Source: Vulcanimicrobiota bacterium (GTDB lineage: Bacteria > Vulcanimicrobiota > Xenobia > Xenobiales > JADMJV01). From it: 64,000 bases of DNA. Position numbers and translations under genes: made by a program. Positions 51,508-58,815 of this stretch are shown here, one piece after another. Below the pieces are notes generated by a model. That model was not told the DNA's origin. It searched no databases and saw only the letters and a list, made by a program, of their open reading frames with translations. Where the stretch lies: the NCBI GenBank assembly GCA_023447635.1, contig JAEXNA010000062.1, positions 1 through 64,000 on the forward strand. The letters are read 5' to 3'. Positions within the stretch are counted from its first letter, which is position 1. Each line of letters starts with the position of its first letter.

Positions 51508-52860
51508 ATGCCTTATCATCACGATCCCCGGGAAGTGCTCGAGTTCATGCTGGCTCACGGCGCGGTTCGCTACAGCAAAACCGGAGAAGTCACTCACCTG
51601 CCGTGTTCCCTTACTCCCTGGAAGGCCGACCGGGACTTCGTGCGAGAGAACGAGGAAACGACTTCCCTCTATACCGAGCTCTATCACGCGGTAGCCAATG
51701 ACGACGACTTCCTCCATCGCGAACTAGAGCAGGCGCGGGCTGCCGACCCGTTCATCGAGAATCTGTTCAAAGCCAAAGAGCAAGAGCGGGCGGGCAAGCC
51801 GGCGATCTACCTCAATCGCAACGACAGTATGCCGGCTCTGCAGAGCGGTGGCGGCGTATGGCCCAAGCAAGTAGAGATGAATCTCATGGCTTCGGCGCTG
51901 GGCGAAGCCTCGTCGGTCGTCTGGCGGATGCATCGTTTTGTCGGTCAGCACCTCGACCAGGAGCTCAAGGAGAACTGGCCTGGCAAAAATCTGGCTGGCG
52001 CTATCGCCGAGGGTTACAAAAATCTCAACGCCGATGGCATCGTTTTGCTGCTGATCCCCGTCGGTGAGGTCTCGGTCTTTGATCAGCGCATCCTGGAGGC
52101 GCGCCTGGTCGAGGAGCACGGGCTCAAAACCAAGCGCGCCTCGCTCGAAGAGCTGGGCGCCAGAGGCGAGTTGCGCGGGGGCGACCTCTACTTCGACGGC
52201 TTCAAGGTCTCCATCGCTTATTTCCGTACGGGCTACGCTCCCTTTCACTACACCAACGAGGACGCCTGGAAAGCGCGTCACCTGATCGAGGCGTCGACGG
52301 CGGTTTCTATCCCCTCGGCTCGGACCCAGTTGGCGAACACGAAGCTGATTCAGTTGGTGCTCAGTCACGAGGATGTCCTGCGGAGATTTGCTCCGGCCGA
52401 CGTGGCAGGGCGACTGGCACGCACCTGCGTTGCCTTCACCAAGCTCGACGAACTCTACAAGAGCGCTGACGGTGGAGAGGGTCTGGGGCGTGAAGTCGCC
52501 TTGCAGAATCCGGACGACTGGGTTTTGAAGCCGCATCGCGAAGGGGGAGGGAACAACTTCTTCGGCGACCAGCTGGTCGAGCAGCTCAAGAGCATGAGCG
52601 CTTCGGAGCGAGCCGCTTATATTTTGATGGAGAAGATTCGGCAGCCGGCCTTCGATTCGGTTCGCCTGATCGATGGTGAGGCCGTGCCGTGCCGTTGCGT
52701 CACCGAGTTGGGCTTCTTCAGTACGGCCTACTTTGACCCCGGCGTGCTCAAACCGCGCTTTTTGAAGACGGATGGATACTTGCTCCGTACCAAGGACGAG
52801 ACGACGGACGAAGGGCTGGTTCTCGGAGGGTTCTCCTTCCTGGACACCATCTCGTTCTAG
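51508..52860 (+). CDS. Glutathione synthetase, eukaryotic type
   Basis: 450 aa, the size of the eukaryotic enzyme (bacterial GshB is about 315 aa). It shows family landmarks in order: LNRNDSMPALQSGGG (substrate region), KVSIAYFRTGYAPFHYTNED, SIPSARTQLANTKLIQLVLS, the glycine-rich ATP loop VLKPHREGGGNNFFGDQLVE, YILMEKIRQP and the late CRCVTELGFFSTAYF. It joins gamma-glutamylcysteine and glycine using ATP. No glutamate-cysteine ligase gene is in the window. Homologues of this type are scattered in bacteria, suggesting transfer. Glutathione use is supported by the reductase at 41618 and the glyoxalase II-like gene next door. GAGAGGA lies upstream of the ATG. Confidence 0.85.
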   Translation: MPYHHDPREVLEFMLAHGAVRYSKTGEVTHLPCSLTPWKADRDFVRENEETTSLYTELYHAVANDDDFLHRELEQARAADPFIENLFKAKEQERAGKPAIYLNRNDSMPALQSGGGVWPKQVEMNLMASALGEASSVVWRMHRFVGQHLDQELKENWPGKNLAGAIAEGYKNLNADGIVLLLIPVGEVSVFDQRILEARLVEEHGLKTKRASLEELGARGELRGGDLYFDGFKVSIAYFRTGYAPFHYTNEDAWKARHLIEASTAVSIPSARTQLANTKLIQLVLSHEDVLRRFAPADVAGRLARTCVAFTKLDELYKSADGGEGLGREVALQNPDDWVLKPHREGGGNNFFGDQLVEQLKSMSASERAAYILMEKIRQPAFDSVRLIDGEAVPCRCVTELGFFSTAYFDPGVLKPRFLKTDGYLLRTKDETTDEGLVLGGFSFLDTISF

Positions 52861-52882
52861 GCCGACTTTTCGCACGAAAAGC

Positions 52883-52924
52883 TAACGGGCGAAGCTTCGC
52901 GAGAAGTCTTCGCCCGTTATTTTG
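52883..52924. terminator. Terminator between glutathione synthetase and the convergent hydrolase
   Basis: A 12-bp perfect stem, taacgggcgaag with cttcgcccgtta, closes a 13-base loop and is followed by TTTTGG. An inner pairing (gaagc/cttcgc) is also possible. It lies 22 bases after the stop. Confidence 0.85.
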
Positions 52925-52955
52925 GTGGGGACTGACTGCCTGTCCCGTTCGCCTT

Positions 52956-53693
52956 CTAGAACTTGTCTTTTTTCTGCCGGAGCGCCTTGAAGACGGCGCG
53001 TCGGTCGCTTTCGCCGGTGTAGCTTTGAACTTCGGGCGAGTCCAGGCGCAGGAACGGGTTCGTCGCTAGCTCGATGCCCATCAGCAGGGGGATCGAGGGC
53101 GTTCGATGAGCGGCCTTGCGCTCTCGGAGCGCTTCTTCTCCCAGCACGTGTTCGGCCCAGGCGAGATTGTTGCCGGTGTATTCGTGGCCACACCAGATTC
53201 GCGTCTCGGCGGGGAGTCTTTTCAGCTTACCCACGGAGTCGCACATCTCATCGTAGGTTCCTGTAAAGACCGCTCCGCAGGAGGCTCCGAACAGGACGTC
53301 TCCGGAGAAGAGATGGTGGCTCAGGGGAAAATGAAAGGCGATATGTCCCTCGGCGTGTCCCGGGACTTCCAGCACTTCGACCGACTCGCCGGCGAACTCC
53401 AGGCGGTCTCCCGCCCGCACCGTGCGGCTCGCGTGGGGGACCCGGTTTCCGTCTCGCTCGCTGCAGATCACGGGTAGTCCGGGGTGGCGCTGGAGGATGC
53501 CGGAGATGCCGCCCGTGTGGTCGGCGTGGTCGTGAGTGATCCAGATCGCTACCGGTTGGACTCCCTTCGCTTGGAGAGCTTCCAGGACGGGCTCGGATTC
53601 CGCCGGGTCGATCAGCAAAGCCTCCCTGCGCGGCGGGTCGAGGACCAGGTAAGAGTAGTTGTCTTTGAGGGTGGGAACGAAGTGGACGTCCAC
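52956..53693 (-). CDS. gloB: Hydroxyacylglutathione hydrolase-like metallo-beta-lactamase-fold enzyme (glyoxalase II)
   Basis: 245 aa. The metal motif WITHDHADHTGG is the THxHxDH signature. EVPGHAEGHIAFHF, LFSGDVLFGASCGAVFTGTY and IWCGHEYTGNNLAWAEHVLG with the glutathione-contacting C-terminal region (NPFLRLDSPEV) match glyoxalase II. It would hydrolyse S-lactoylglutathione. Start is GTG 53693, eleven bases after the stop of the small membrane protein gene. It is next to the glutathione synthetase, though convergent. Confidence 0.92.
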   Translation of the reverse strand: MDVHFVPTLKDNYSYLVLDPPRREALLIDPAESEPVLEALQAKGVQPVAIWITHDHADHTGGISGILQRHPGLPVICSERDGNRVPHASRTVRAGDRLEFAGESVEVLEVPGHAEGHIAFHFPLSHHLFSGDVLFGASCGAVFTGTYDEMCDSVGKLKRLPAETRIWCGHEYTGNNLAWAEHVLGEEALRERKAAHRTPSIPLLMGIELATNPFLRLDSPEVQSYTGESDRRAVFKALRQKKDKF

Positions 53694-53703
53694 GTCGGTT
53701 CGG

Positions 53704-53952
53704 CTACGGGACCGGAACCACAGGCACGGTCGGCATGGCCAGAACGTTCCCCATGACGTAGCCGATAGCCAGAATCACGGCGGCTACGACCACGGCGACG
53801 GCCACGTTGCCTTTGCGGAGCTCTTCCATCTCGTCGAGGCCAGGGGTCATCTTGTCGAAGAACCAGACCCCCAGTCCGGTTCCGCATCCCATCAGAAGGG
53901 CGGCAAGGAACGCCCATCCCACGGCTCTGCCGATCTCTTCAAGTACTCCCAT
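53704..53952 (-). CDS. Small two-helix membrane protein (DUF350-like)
   Basis: 82 aa with two hydrophobic helices (VGWAFLAALLMGCGTGLGVW and AVAVVVAAVILAIGYVMGNV). The central MEELRKGNVAVAVVVAAVIL is typical of DUF350. The usual protein has two such units (about 130 aa), so this is a half-size version. ATG 53952 has GGAGG five bases upstream. It is in a unit with the glyoxalase II-like gene. Function unknown. Confidence 0.75.
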   Translation of the reverse strand: MGVLEEIGRAVGWAFLAALLMGCGTGLGVWFFDKMTPGLDEMEELRKGNVAVAVVVAAVILAIGYVMGNVLAMPTVPVVPVP

Positions 53953-54109
53953 GCTGCCCTCCGCTGCAAACGCCGGGTGCGATCGGGTCGACCCCGCCCT
54001 GGCTTTATCCTGGCAGATTCATGCCGAGGCGGGCGATCCCTCCTGGTAAACGCGGCAACGGGGAGGAAGCCAAAGTTGTGGGGTCCAATCCTAGCACAAG
54101 GGGATATCT

Positions 54110-54160
54110 ATGCGATATCGCGGGGAGCGCGAAGAGGTGGCGGCAGATTGCGTGAACTGA
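54110..54160 (+). CDS. Possible 16-codon leader ORF
   Basis: ATG at 54110 with AAGGGG seven to eight bases upstream reads MRYRGEREEVAADCVN and stops. It overlaps the TTG start of the FAD subunit at 54148 in another frame. It may serve translational coupling, or be chance. Confidence 0.25.
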   Translation: MRYRGEREEVAADCVN

Positions 54161-54993
54161 AAGAGTTGGCCCTTCCCGAGAGCTTTGAGGAGCTTTGGGA
54201 AAAGAAGGCGAAGTACGGCCCTCGTGCCGTGGTCATAGCTGGTGGCACCGAGATCGTCGCCGACCCCCCCGAAGGTGTCGAATGTCTGATCGACATTCGC
54301 CAACTGGGTTTGCGGGGCATCAGCGAGGATGAAAACCTGATCTCGATCGGGGCAACCACGACCATGGAGGCTCTAGCTCAGTCGCCGGTGGTGGCTTCTC
54401 TGGCCCAGGGGATGCTCTGCCAATCCTCCTGTCAGGGCTGGCCCGCGCCGGTTCGCAGCGCGGCGACATTGGGAGGGAATCTGGCCGGTGGAGATCCGTT
54501 CGCCGACACTCCGGCAGCGCTGCTGGCTCTGGGAGCGCAAGTGGTTTTGCAGACGCCGGCGGGCGAACTGTTGGTTCCTATCGATGACTTCTTTCTCGAC
54601 TATCGTAAAACGGCGGCCAACGACGCCGTTCTCGCCGAGGTGCGTATCCCTAAGACTCCCGTCGAGGGGAAGGGCGCTTTCTTGAAGTGCTCTCCGTCTA
54701 GCATCGACAAGGCGATGATCAACCTCGGAGTGTATGCCGAGATCGAGCACGGTCGTTGCCGTCGGGTCCGGGTTGCGGTGGGGGCGGTAACCCGCATCCC
54801 TCATCGGCTGGGAGAGGTCGAGGCGCTAATGTCGGACCAGATCTTGGAGCCGGAACTGATCGAGGAGGCCGCTGAGTTGGTCGCGCGGGGAGTCGAGCCG
54901 ATGCTCGATATTCGCGCCTCGGTCGAGAAACGTCGAAGCCTGCTGTCGGTTCTTTTCAAGCGCGCCGCCCACCAACTCGCTCAGGCGATTTAA
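54148..54993 (+). CDS. FAD-binding subunit of the xanthine dehydrogenase/CO dehydrogenase family
   Basis: 281 aa. The FAD motif VVIAGGTEIVADPP and the second motif RSAATLGGNLAGGDPFADTP (TIGGN type) define the CoxM/XdhB family, with the C-terminal FAD subunit domain ending IRASVEKRRSLLSVLFKRAA. It would transfer electrons between a molybdopterin subunit and FAD, but neither the large molybdenum subunit nor a normal 2Fe-2S subunit is present. The start TTG 54148 has GAGGTGG upstream; the frame continues upstream without family similarity. A possible partner is the small protein at 55084. Confidence 0.85.
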   Translation: MRELKELALPESFEELWEKKAKYGPRAVVIAGGTEIVADPPEGVECLIDIRQLGLRGISEDENLISIGATTTMEALAQSPVVASLAQGMLCQSSCQGWPAPVRSAATLGGNLAGGDPFADTPAALLALGAQVVLQTPAGELLVPIDDFFLDYRKTAANDAVLAEVRIPKTPVEGKGAFLKCSPSSIDKAMINLGVYAEIEHGRCRRVRVAVGAVTRIPHRLGEVEALMSDQILEPELIEEAAELVARGVEPMLDIRASVEKRRSLLSVLFKRAAHQLAQAI

Positions 54994-55083
54994 CCGGGTT
55001 TTTCTCCTCGGGGGAGAGGGTACAAGGGAAAGGCGACCGCCTGACACCAAAGCTATGGTAAGCGGTCAGAGAGTAGGATACCC

Positions 55084-55353
55084 ATGATTTCTATCAGCAT
55101 GACTGTCGATGGCCGGCCGCTTTCGGCCCAGGTTTCGCTGGGGACGACCTTGCGCTCTTTCCTGGAGACCGCTGGCGGCGCTTCTCAGGAGTTGGGCGTG
55201 CTAAGCGATGGTCAGCGGGCGATCTCTTCAGAACTCGAGTTGGCCGTACGCTGGCAGGGGGCAAGCTTGGTCACGGCTGTCTCCGAAAAGCATCTCGCTG
55301 AAGTGGCGGCGCTGACGCCCGAGCAACTGCTGGTCGCCGTAGAGAAGTCGTAG
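55084..55353 (+). CDS. Cysteine-free ferredoxin-like small protein
   Basis: 89 aa. The beginning ISISMTVDGRPLSAQVSLGT followed by TLRSFLETAGG recalls the first beta-grasp strands of CoxS-type 2Fe-2S subunits (mxhxxNGxxVxxxxxxxTTLLDxLR). The remaining region has no cysteine at all, so no cluster could form. It lies 90 bases after the FAD subunit. This may be a ferredoxin-fold scaffold that has lost its cluster, or an unrelated protein. The ATG has GGA six bases upstream. Confidence 0.6.
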   Translation: MISISMTVDGRPLSAQVSLGTTLRSFLETAGGASQELGVLSDGQRAISSELELAVRWQGASLVTAVSEKHLAEVAALTPEQLLVAVEKS

Positions 55354-55357
55354 GCGT

Positions 55358-56284
55358 TCAGGCCCGCATTGGGGCCAGGACGTTGGCAGGCCCGAAGGTG
55401 TAGGGCGTGGTGCGACCTTCGCGGGCGACTTTCTCGACGAAGTTGCAGAGGTGGTTGACTAGCCACGAGAAGTAGACCGGCGTGATGACCTCGGGCTTGG
55501 CTTCAGGCACCGGGTTCATGAAGTCGATAGCGTACGGCACGCCATCCCGGATGGCGAACTCGACGGTGTTCATGTCGTAGCCCAGGGCTGTGCAAAGGGT
55601 GCGGCACGACCACACGATCTGCTCTCCCAGGTCGGGGGAAAGGTGCTCGTGGTCGACGATGTAGCGACGCTCCGTCGGATTGTAGCGCGTCGGTAGCACC
55701 GCCTCGCCGCCCACCACGAAGCAGCGGACGTAATGGTCGAACTCGATGAACTCCTGGAGCATCATGACATCCATCATGGACTCCTCGTAGACCTTGACGA
55801 CCTCGTCCAAGGTGTCGACACGATAGACTTCGCGCCAGCCGTAGCCATCGTAGGGTTTAAGGATTGCGGGAAGTCCTACGACGTCGAGGACCGATTCCCA
55901 GTCAAACTCTTCCTTGAGGTTGTGAAGGTCGTCGCGATCGAGGACCCGTTCGTCGTATTCGCGAGAGGGGAGGAGGACGGTCTTAGGCACCGGCACGCCC
56001 AGGCGTTCGGCTAGTCCGTAGTTGAAAAATTTATCGTCACACAAGAACCGGAACGGATTGTTGATGACGTAGGCGCCGTCGAGGGCGGCCTTTTTCAGGT
56101 AGGCCTGATAGAATTCGTAGCAGTGCGAGAGCCGGTCGATGACGACGTTGTAGGGGCACTTCTCCTGCAAAGACTGAGGACCGAGGGAGATCCACTCGGC
56201 CCTTATCCCGGGTCGGCTGTTCAGTTCGGCCAGCAAGGCCGAGGTGAACACTTCCTTCCCCGATATAATACCGACGGAGATCAC
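55358..56284 (-). CDS. ATP-grasp ligase beside SAM decarboxylase
   Basis: 308 aa from GTG 56284 (a TTG at 56305 would add seven residues but has no ribosome site; GGGGA lies eight bases before the GTG). ATP-grasp features: VINNPFRFLCDDKFFNYGLA and LGVPVPKTVLLPSREYD (linker to ATP domain), GLPAILKPYDGYGWREVYRV (ATP-binding lysine), MLQEFIEFDHYVRCFVVGGE and a metal-binding AIDFMNPVPEAKPE. Such enzymes join a carboxylate to an amine. It directly follows speD, so a polyamine or SAM-derived amine could be a substrate (inference). Not a standard spermidine gene. Confidence 0.8.
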   Translation of the reverse strand: MISVGIISGKEVFTSALLAELNSRPGIRAEWISLGPQSLQEKCPYNVVIDRLSHCYEFYQAYLKKAALDGAYVINNPFRFLCDDKFFNYGLAERLGVPVPKTVLLPSREYDERVLDRDDLHNLKEEFDWESVLDVVGLPAILKPYDGYGWREVYRVDTLDEVVKVYEESMMDVMMLQEFIEFDHYVRCFVVGGEAVLPTRYNPTERRYIVDHEHLSPDLGEQIVWSCRTLCTALGYDMNTVEFAIRDGVPYAIDFMNPVPEAKPEVITPVYFSWLVNHLCNFVEKVAREGRTTPYTFGPANVLAPMRA

Positions 56285-56311
56285 CGAAGTGATCCCCGAC
56301 GGCAAGGGGAG

Positions 56312-56734
56312 CTAGACACCGGAGACGGCGACCGCTTCCTCTTCTCGGCGACTGGCCGTTATCTGGTGACCGAAAGAGCCGCGCGCGTTGAGCAGTCCCC
56401 GGTCGATCGTGGTGGTCGTCATGGTCTTGCACTGGAACTGACCAGAAAGGTACTGCAGCGCTTTCATAGGGTCGGTGTGGGCACCACAAGTGTAGATGTC
56501 CACGGCGGCATAGCCGATCTCTGGCCAGGTGTGGATGGAGAGGTGGGATTCGGAAATCACCACCACACCGCTCACGCCGTGGGGGATAAAACGATGAAAA
56601 GCGACTTCGCGAACTTCAGCGTTGGCGACTTCGGCGGCTCTGACCATGGCGTCCTTGACGCGGTCGAGGTCGGTTAAAATTTCAGGGTCGCAGAGCGACA
56701 TCTCTGCAACGATGTGGCATCCCAAGGCTTTCAT
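56312..56734 (-). CDS. speD: S-adenosylmethionine decarboxylase proenzyme
   Basis: 140-aa pyruvoyl-dependent enzyme that makes decarboxylated SAM for spermidine synthesis. The self-cleavage site is in VVVISESHLSIHTWPEIGYA (between Glu62 and Ser63), and Cys83 is in IYTCGAHTDP. ATG 56734 has AAAGGAG eight bases upstream, with a strong promoter at 56784-56812. The next gene downstream is an ATP-grasp enzyme rather than speE. The C-terminal SRREEEAVAVSGV tail is longer than in Bacillus SpeH. Confidence 0.95.
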   Translation of the reverse strand: MKALGCHIVAEMSLCDPEILTDLDRVKDAMVRAAEVANAEVREVAFHRFIPHGVSGVVVISESHLSIHTWPEIGYAAVDIYTCGAHTDPMKALQYLSGQFQCKTMTTTTIDRGLLNARGSFGHQITASRREEEAVAVSGV

Positions 56735-56783
56735 CGGGGTGCTCCTTTCGATGGGGACGGGCCGTCCGGTTTCACAGCACGTA

Positions 56784-56812
56784 ATAATAGCGACCAGTCC
56801 CCGGTTTGTAAA
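56784..56812 (-). promoter_or_regulatory. speD promoter
   Basis: On the minus strand TTTACA (56812-56807), 17 bases, TATTAT (56789-56784), each five of six to consensus. The leader is about 40-45 bases before ATG 56734. Confidence 0.75.
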
Positions 56813-56910
56813 GAGTAGATTGGGAGGGACCTTGGCGGGGGAAAAGGAAGCAGTCATCAGAGTTTTTAGGAGTATGCCACGCGCGGCACCAGTTCCCCGC
56901 GTTCGTCACG

Positions 56911-57747
56911 ATGGAGGCCCTTTTACAGTTTCTCAAGAGCATCGGTCTGCTGGACCTGCTCGACGTCACCGTGGTGGCGATCTGTATCTATTTCGTCCTC
57001 AAGGCGATCCGCAAGACTCGGGCGGTTCCGATCATCCAGGGGATAGGCGTGATCGTGATGTTGATGGTCGGTGCCCACCTTTTCTCCTTGCGCACCCTCT
57101 CCTATATCCTGAACTGGTTCCTGGTCTCCCTGGCAGTGGCGCTTCCTATCATTTTTCAGCCGGAGTTGCGTCGCGCCCTGATGCAGCTAGGTCAGCAGGG
57201 TGTGCTGAGTGGGCCGTCCGCGCGCCGAATGGACAAGCAAGAGTTAGCGACCCTGGTGGACGACCTGGCTTTTGCTGCTGGACAGCTGTCGGTTCTGCGC
57301 CATGGCGCCCTCATCGTTTTAGAGCAGGACACCGGACTTGAGGATTATATCGAGACCGGGCAGCGACTCGATAGTGTGATCAGCTCGAAGCTCATGATCG
57401 CGCTGTTTCACCCAAAAACTCCGCTGCACGACGGCGCCGTATTGATCCGCAGCGACCGTATCGTGGCGGCCGGCTGTACCCTGACGCTTTCCTCGGCGCC
57501 CATCGATGCTAAGTTCGGAACCCGCCATCGTGCCGCTCTGGGCGCCACAGAGCAGTCGGACGCCGTGGTTCTGGTGGTAAGCGAAGAGAGTGGAGAGATC
57601 CGAATCGCCCACGACGGAAACTTTTCACGTCCTATGCGGGATGAAGGCGAAGTGAAAGCCCAGCTCACCCGATATCTGGCCAGCGAGTCGAAGGACAAAG
57701 GCAGTCGATTGCGCCTTCCTCGACGGGGCGGCGGAGCTACCTCGTGA
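56911..57747 (+). CDS. cdaA: Diadenylate cyclase CdaA
   Basis: 278-aa membrane-bound cyclase making c-di-AMP from two ATP. Three N-terminal helices (LDVTVVAICIYFVLKAI, GIGVIVMLMVGAHLFSL, FLVSLAVALPIIFQPEL) precede the DAC domain with the catalytic DGA motif (PLHDGAVLIR, residues 174-176) and RHR (GTRHRAALG, 205-207). ATG 56911 has no visible ribosome site. The GTGA at its end couples it to cdaR, and glmM follows, the standard operon that links c-di-AMP with wall precursor synthesis. The C-terminal basic tail (RLRLPRRGGG) is a detail of this copy. Confidence 0.96.
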   Translation: MEALLQFLKSIGLLDLLDVTVVAICIYFVLKAIRKTRAVPIIQGIGVIVMLMVGAHLFSLRTLSYILNWFLVSLAVALPIIFQPELRRALMQLGQQGVLSGPSARRMDKQELATLVDDLAFAAGQLSVLRHGALIVLEQDTGLEDYIETGQRLDSVISSKLMIALFHPKTPLHDGAVLIRSDRIVAAGCTLTLSSAPIDAKFGTRHRAALGATEQSDAVVLVVSEESGEIRIAHDGNFSRPMRDEGEVKAQLTRYLASESKDKGSRLRLPRRGGGATS

Positions 57748-58736
57748 AAGAGAACACGGGGCTGAAAATCGTAGCCGTGGTGCTGGCGGTGGTCCTTTGG
57801 GCCTACGTCCGTGTGACCGTTGGTGGGGTGACCCAGAAAGTCATGAACCAACTGGTGCTGCAGGTGCCGTTAGAGACTCGCGGGGCAGGGACCAATCTCA
57901 TCCCGTACGAGAAATCCAACGATACCATCACCATCACGCTCCGCGGTGAATCGACGGTGGTTTCGGACCTGCGCGAGGGCCTGGTCAGGGCTTATGTCGA
58001 CGTAGCGGACATGGTCTCGGGCAGTCATTGGCCCGAGGTCCAGGTTCTCGTGCCCCCGGGGGTACAGATTCTCGCGGTAGAACCCAAGTCGGTGAACGTC
58101 AAGCTGTCTCCCCCGATGTTCAAAGAAGTTTCGGTTCTCGTCGAGGGCACGGGCGAGCCCAAGGCCGGTTTCCGCGCTCTCAAGCCGTCTTTCCAGCCCA
58201 GAACGGTCCGTTTGCAAGGCCCCGAGGCTCTGCTTTCTCAAGTGGAGCGGGTCACTGCCTTGGTGCCGGTGGACGGTCTCGACGAGAGCTTTACCCTGTC
58301 GATCCACAACTTGACTCCCGTCAACGGAAACGGCAACGCCGTTATGGGCATCGATTCGAGTATTCGGATGACGCCCCGGAAGATCTCTGCCACTATTCCG
58401 ATCGAGGCTGCCGAGACCGTTCATAGCCTTCCCGTGATTCTCGACAACGTGAAAGTTGAAGAGAAGGCTGGCTACGCCTATGACCTCGAAGTGGTGCCCC
58501 AGTTTGTCCAGGTGCGCAGCTCTGCTCGCGAGCGGACCGCTCTGCCAGCGGGGTTGACTACCGAGAATATCAGCTTCCCCGCCACCGCCGAGGTGCAGGA
58601 GCGAGAAGTGACGCTGGCGCCCGTGCGCGGGCTGACCACGGTCGGGAGCAAGACCGTCAAAGTCCGCCTGGTACCACGAAAGAAGTCGGGCGATTCGACG
58701 AGTGGCGACGACGCGGCTCCAGAAGTTTCGGGCTAG
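57744..58736 (+). CDS. cdaR: CdaR, YbbR-domain regulator of CdaA
   Basis: 330 aa. One N-terminal helix (KIVAVVLAVVLWAYVRVTV) anchors about three YbbR beta-repeats outside the membrane, seen in LVRAYVDVADMVSGSHWPEV, RTVRLQGPEALLSQVERVTA and FPATAEVQEREVTLAPVRGL. In Firmicutes it modulates CdaA. GTG 57744 overlaps the cdaA stop. Conserved residues are limited and identification rests mainly on the cdaA-glmM context and the repeat pattern. Confidence 0.9.
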   Translation: MKENTGLKIVAVVLAVVLWAYVRVTVGGVTQKVMNQLVLQVPLETRGAGTNLIPYEKSNDTITITLRGESTVVSDLREGLVRAYVDVADMVSGSHWPEVQVLVPPGVQILAVEPKSVNVKLSPPMFKEVSVLVEGTGEPKAGFRALKPSFQPRTVRLQGPEALLSQVERVTALVPVDGLDESFTLSIHNLTPVNGNGNAVMGIDSSIRMTPRKISATIPIEAAETVHSLPVILDNVKVEEKAGYAYDLEVVPQFVQVRSSARERTALPAGLTTENISFPATAEVQEREVTLAPVRGLTTVGSKTVKVRLVPRKKSGDSTSGDDAAPEVSG

Positions 58737-58815
58737 CCGACTTCCCGGACGGTAAGCCGACTTTTTGCGAAGGCGGCGCAAGGAGGTCCCCCTCGAAAGG
58801 CTAATTGGGCGGCCC

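Noticed and set aside
51724..52875. 383-codon minus-strand open frame over the glutathione synthetase
   Set aside because: Antisense shadow with no recognisable domain; it also runs into the terminator.
53659..54147. Upstream extension of the FAD subunit frame
   Set aside because: It is antisense to the DUF350-like gene and shows no family similarity before LRELKELALP.
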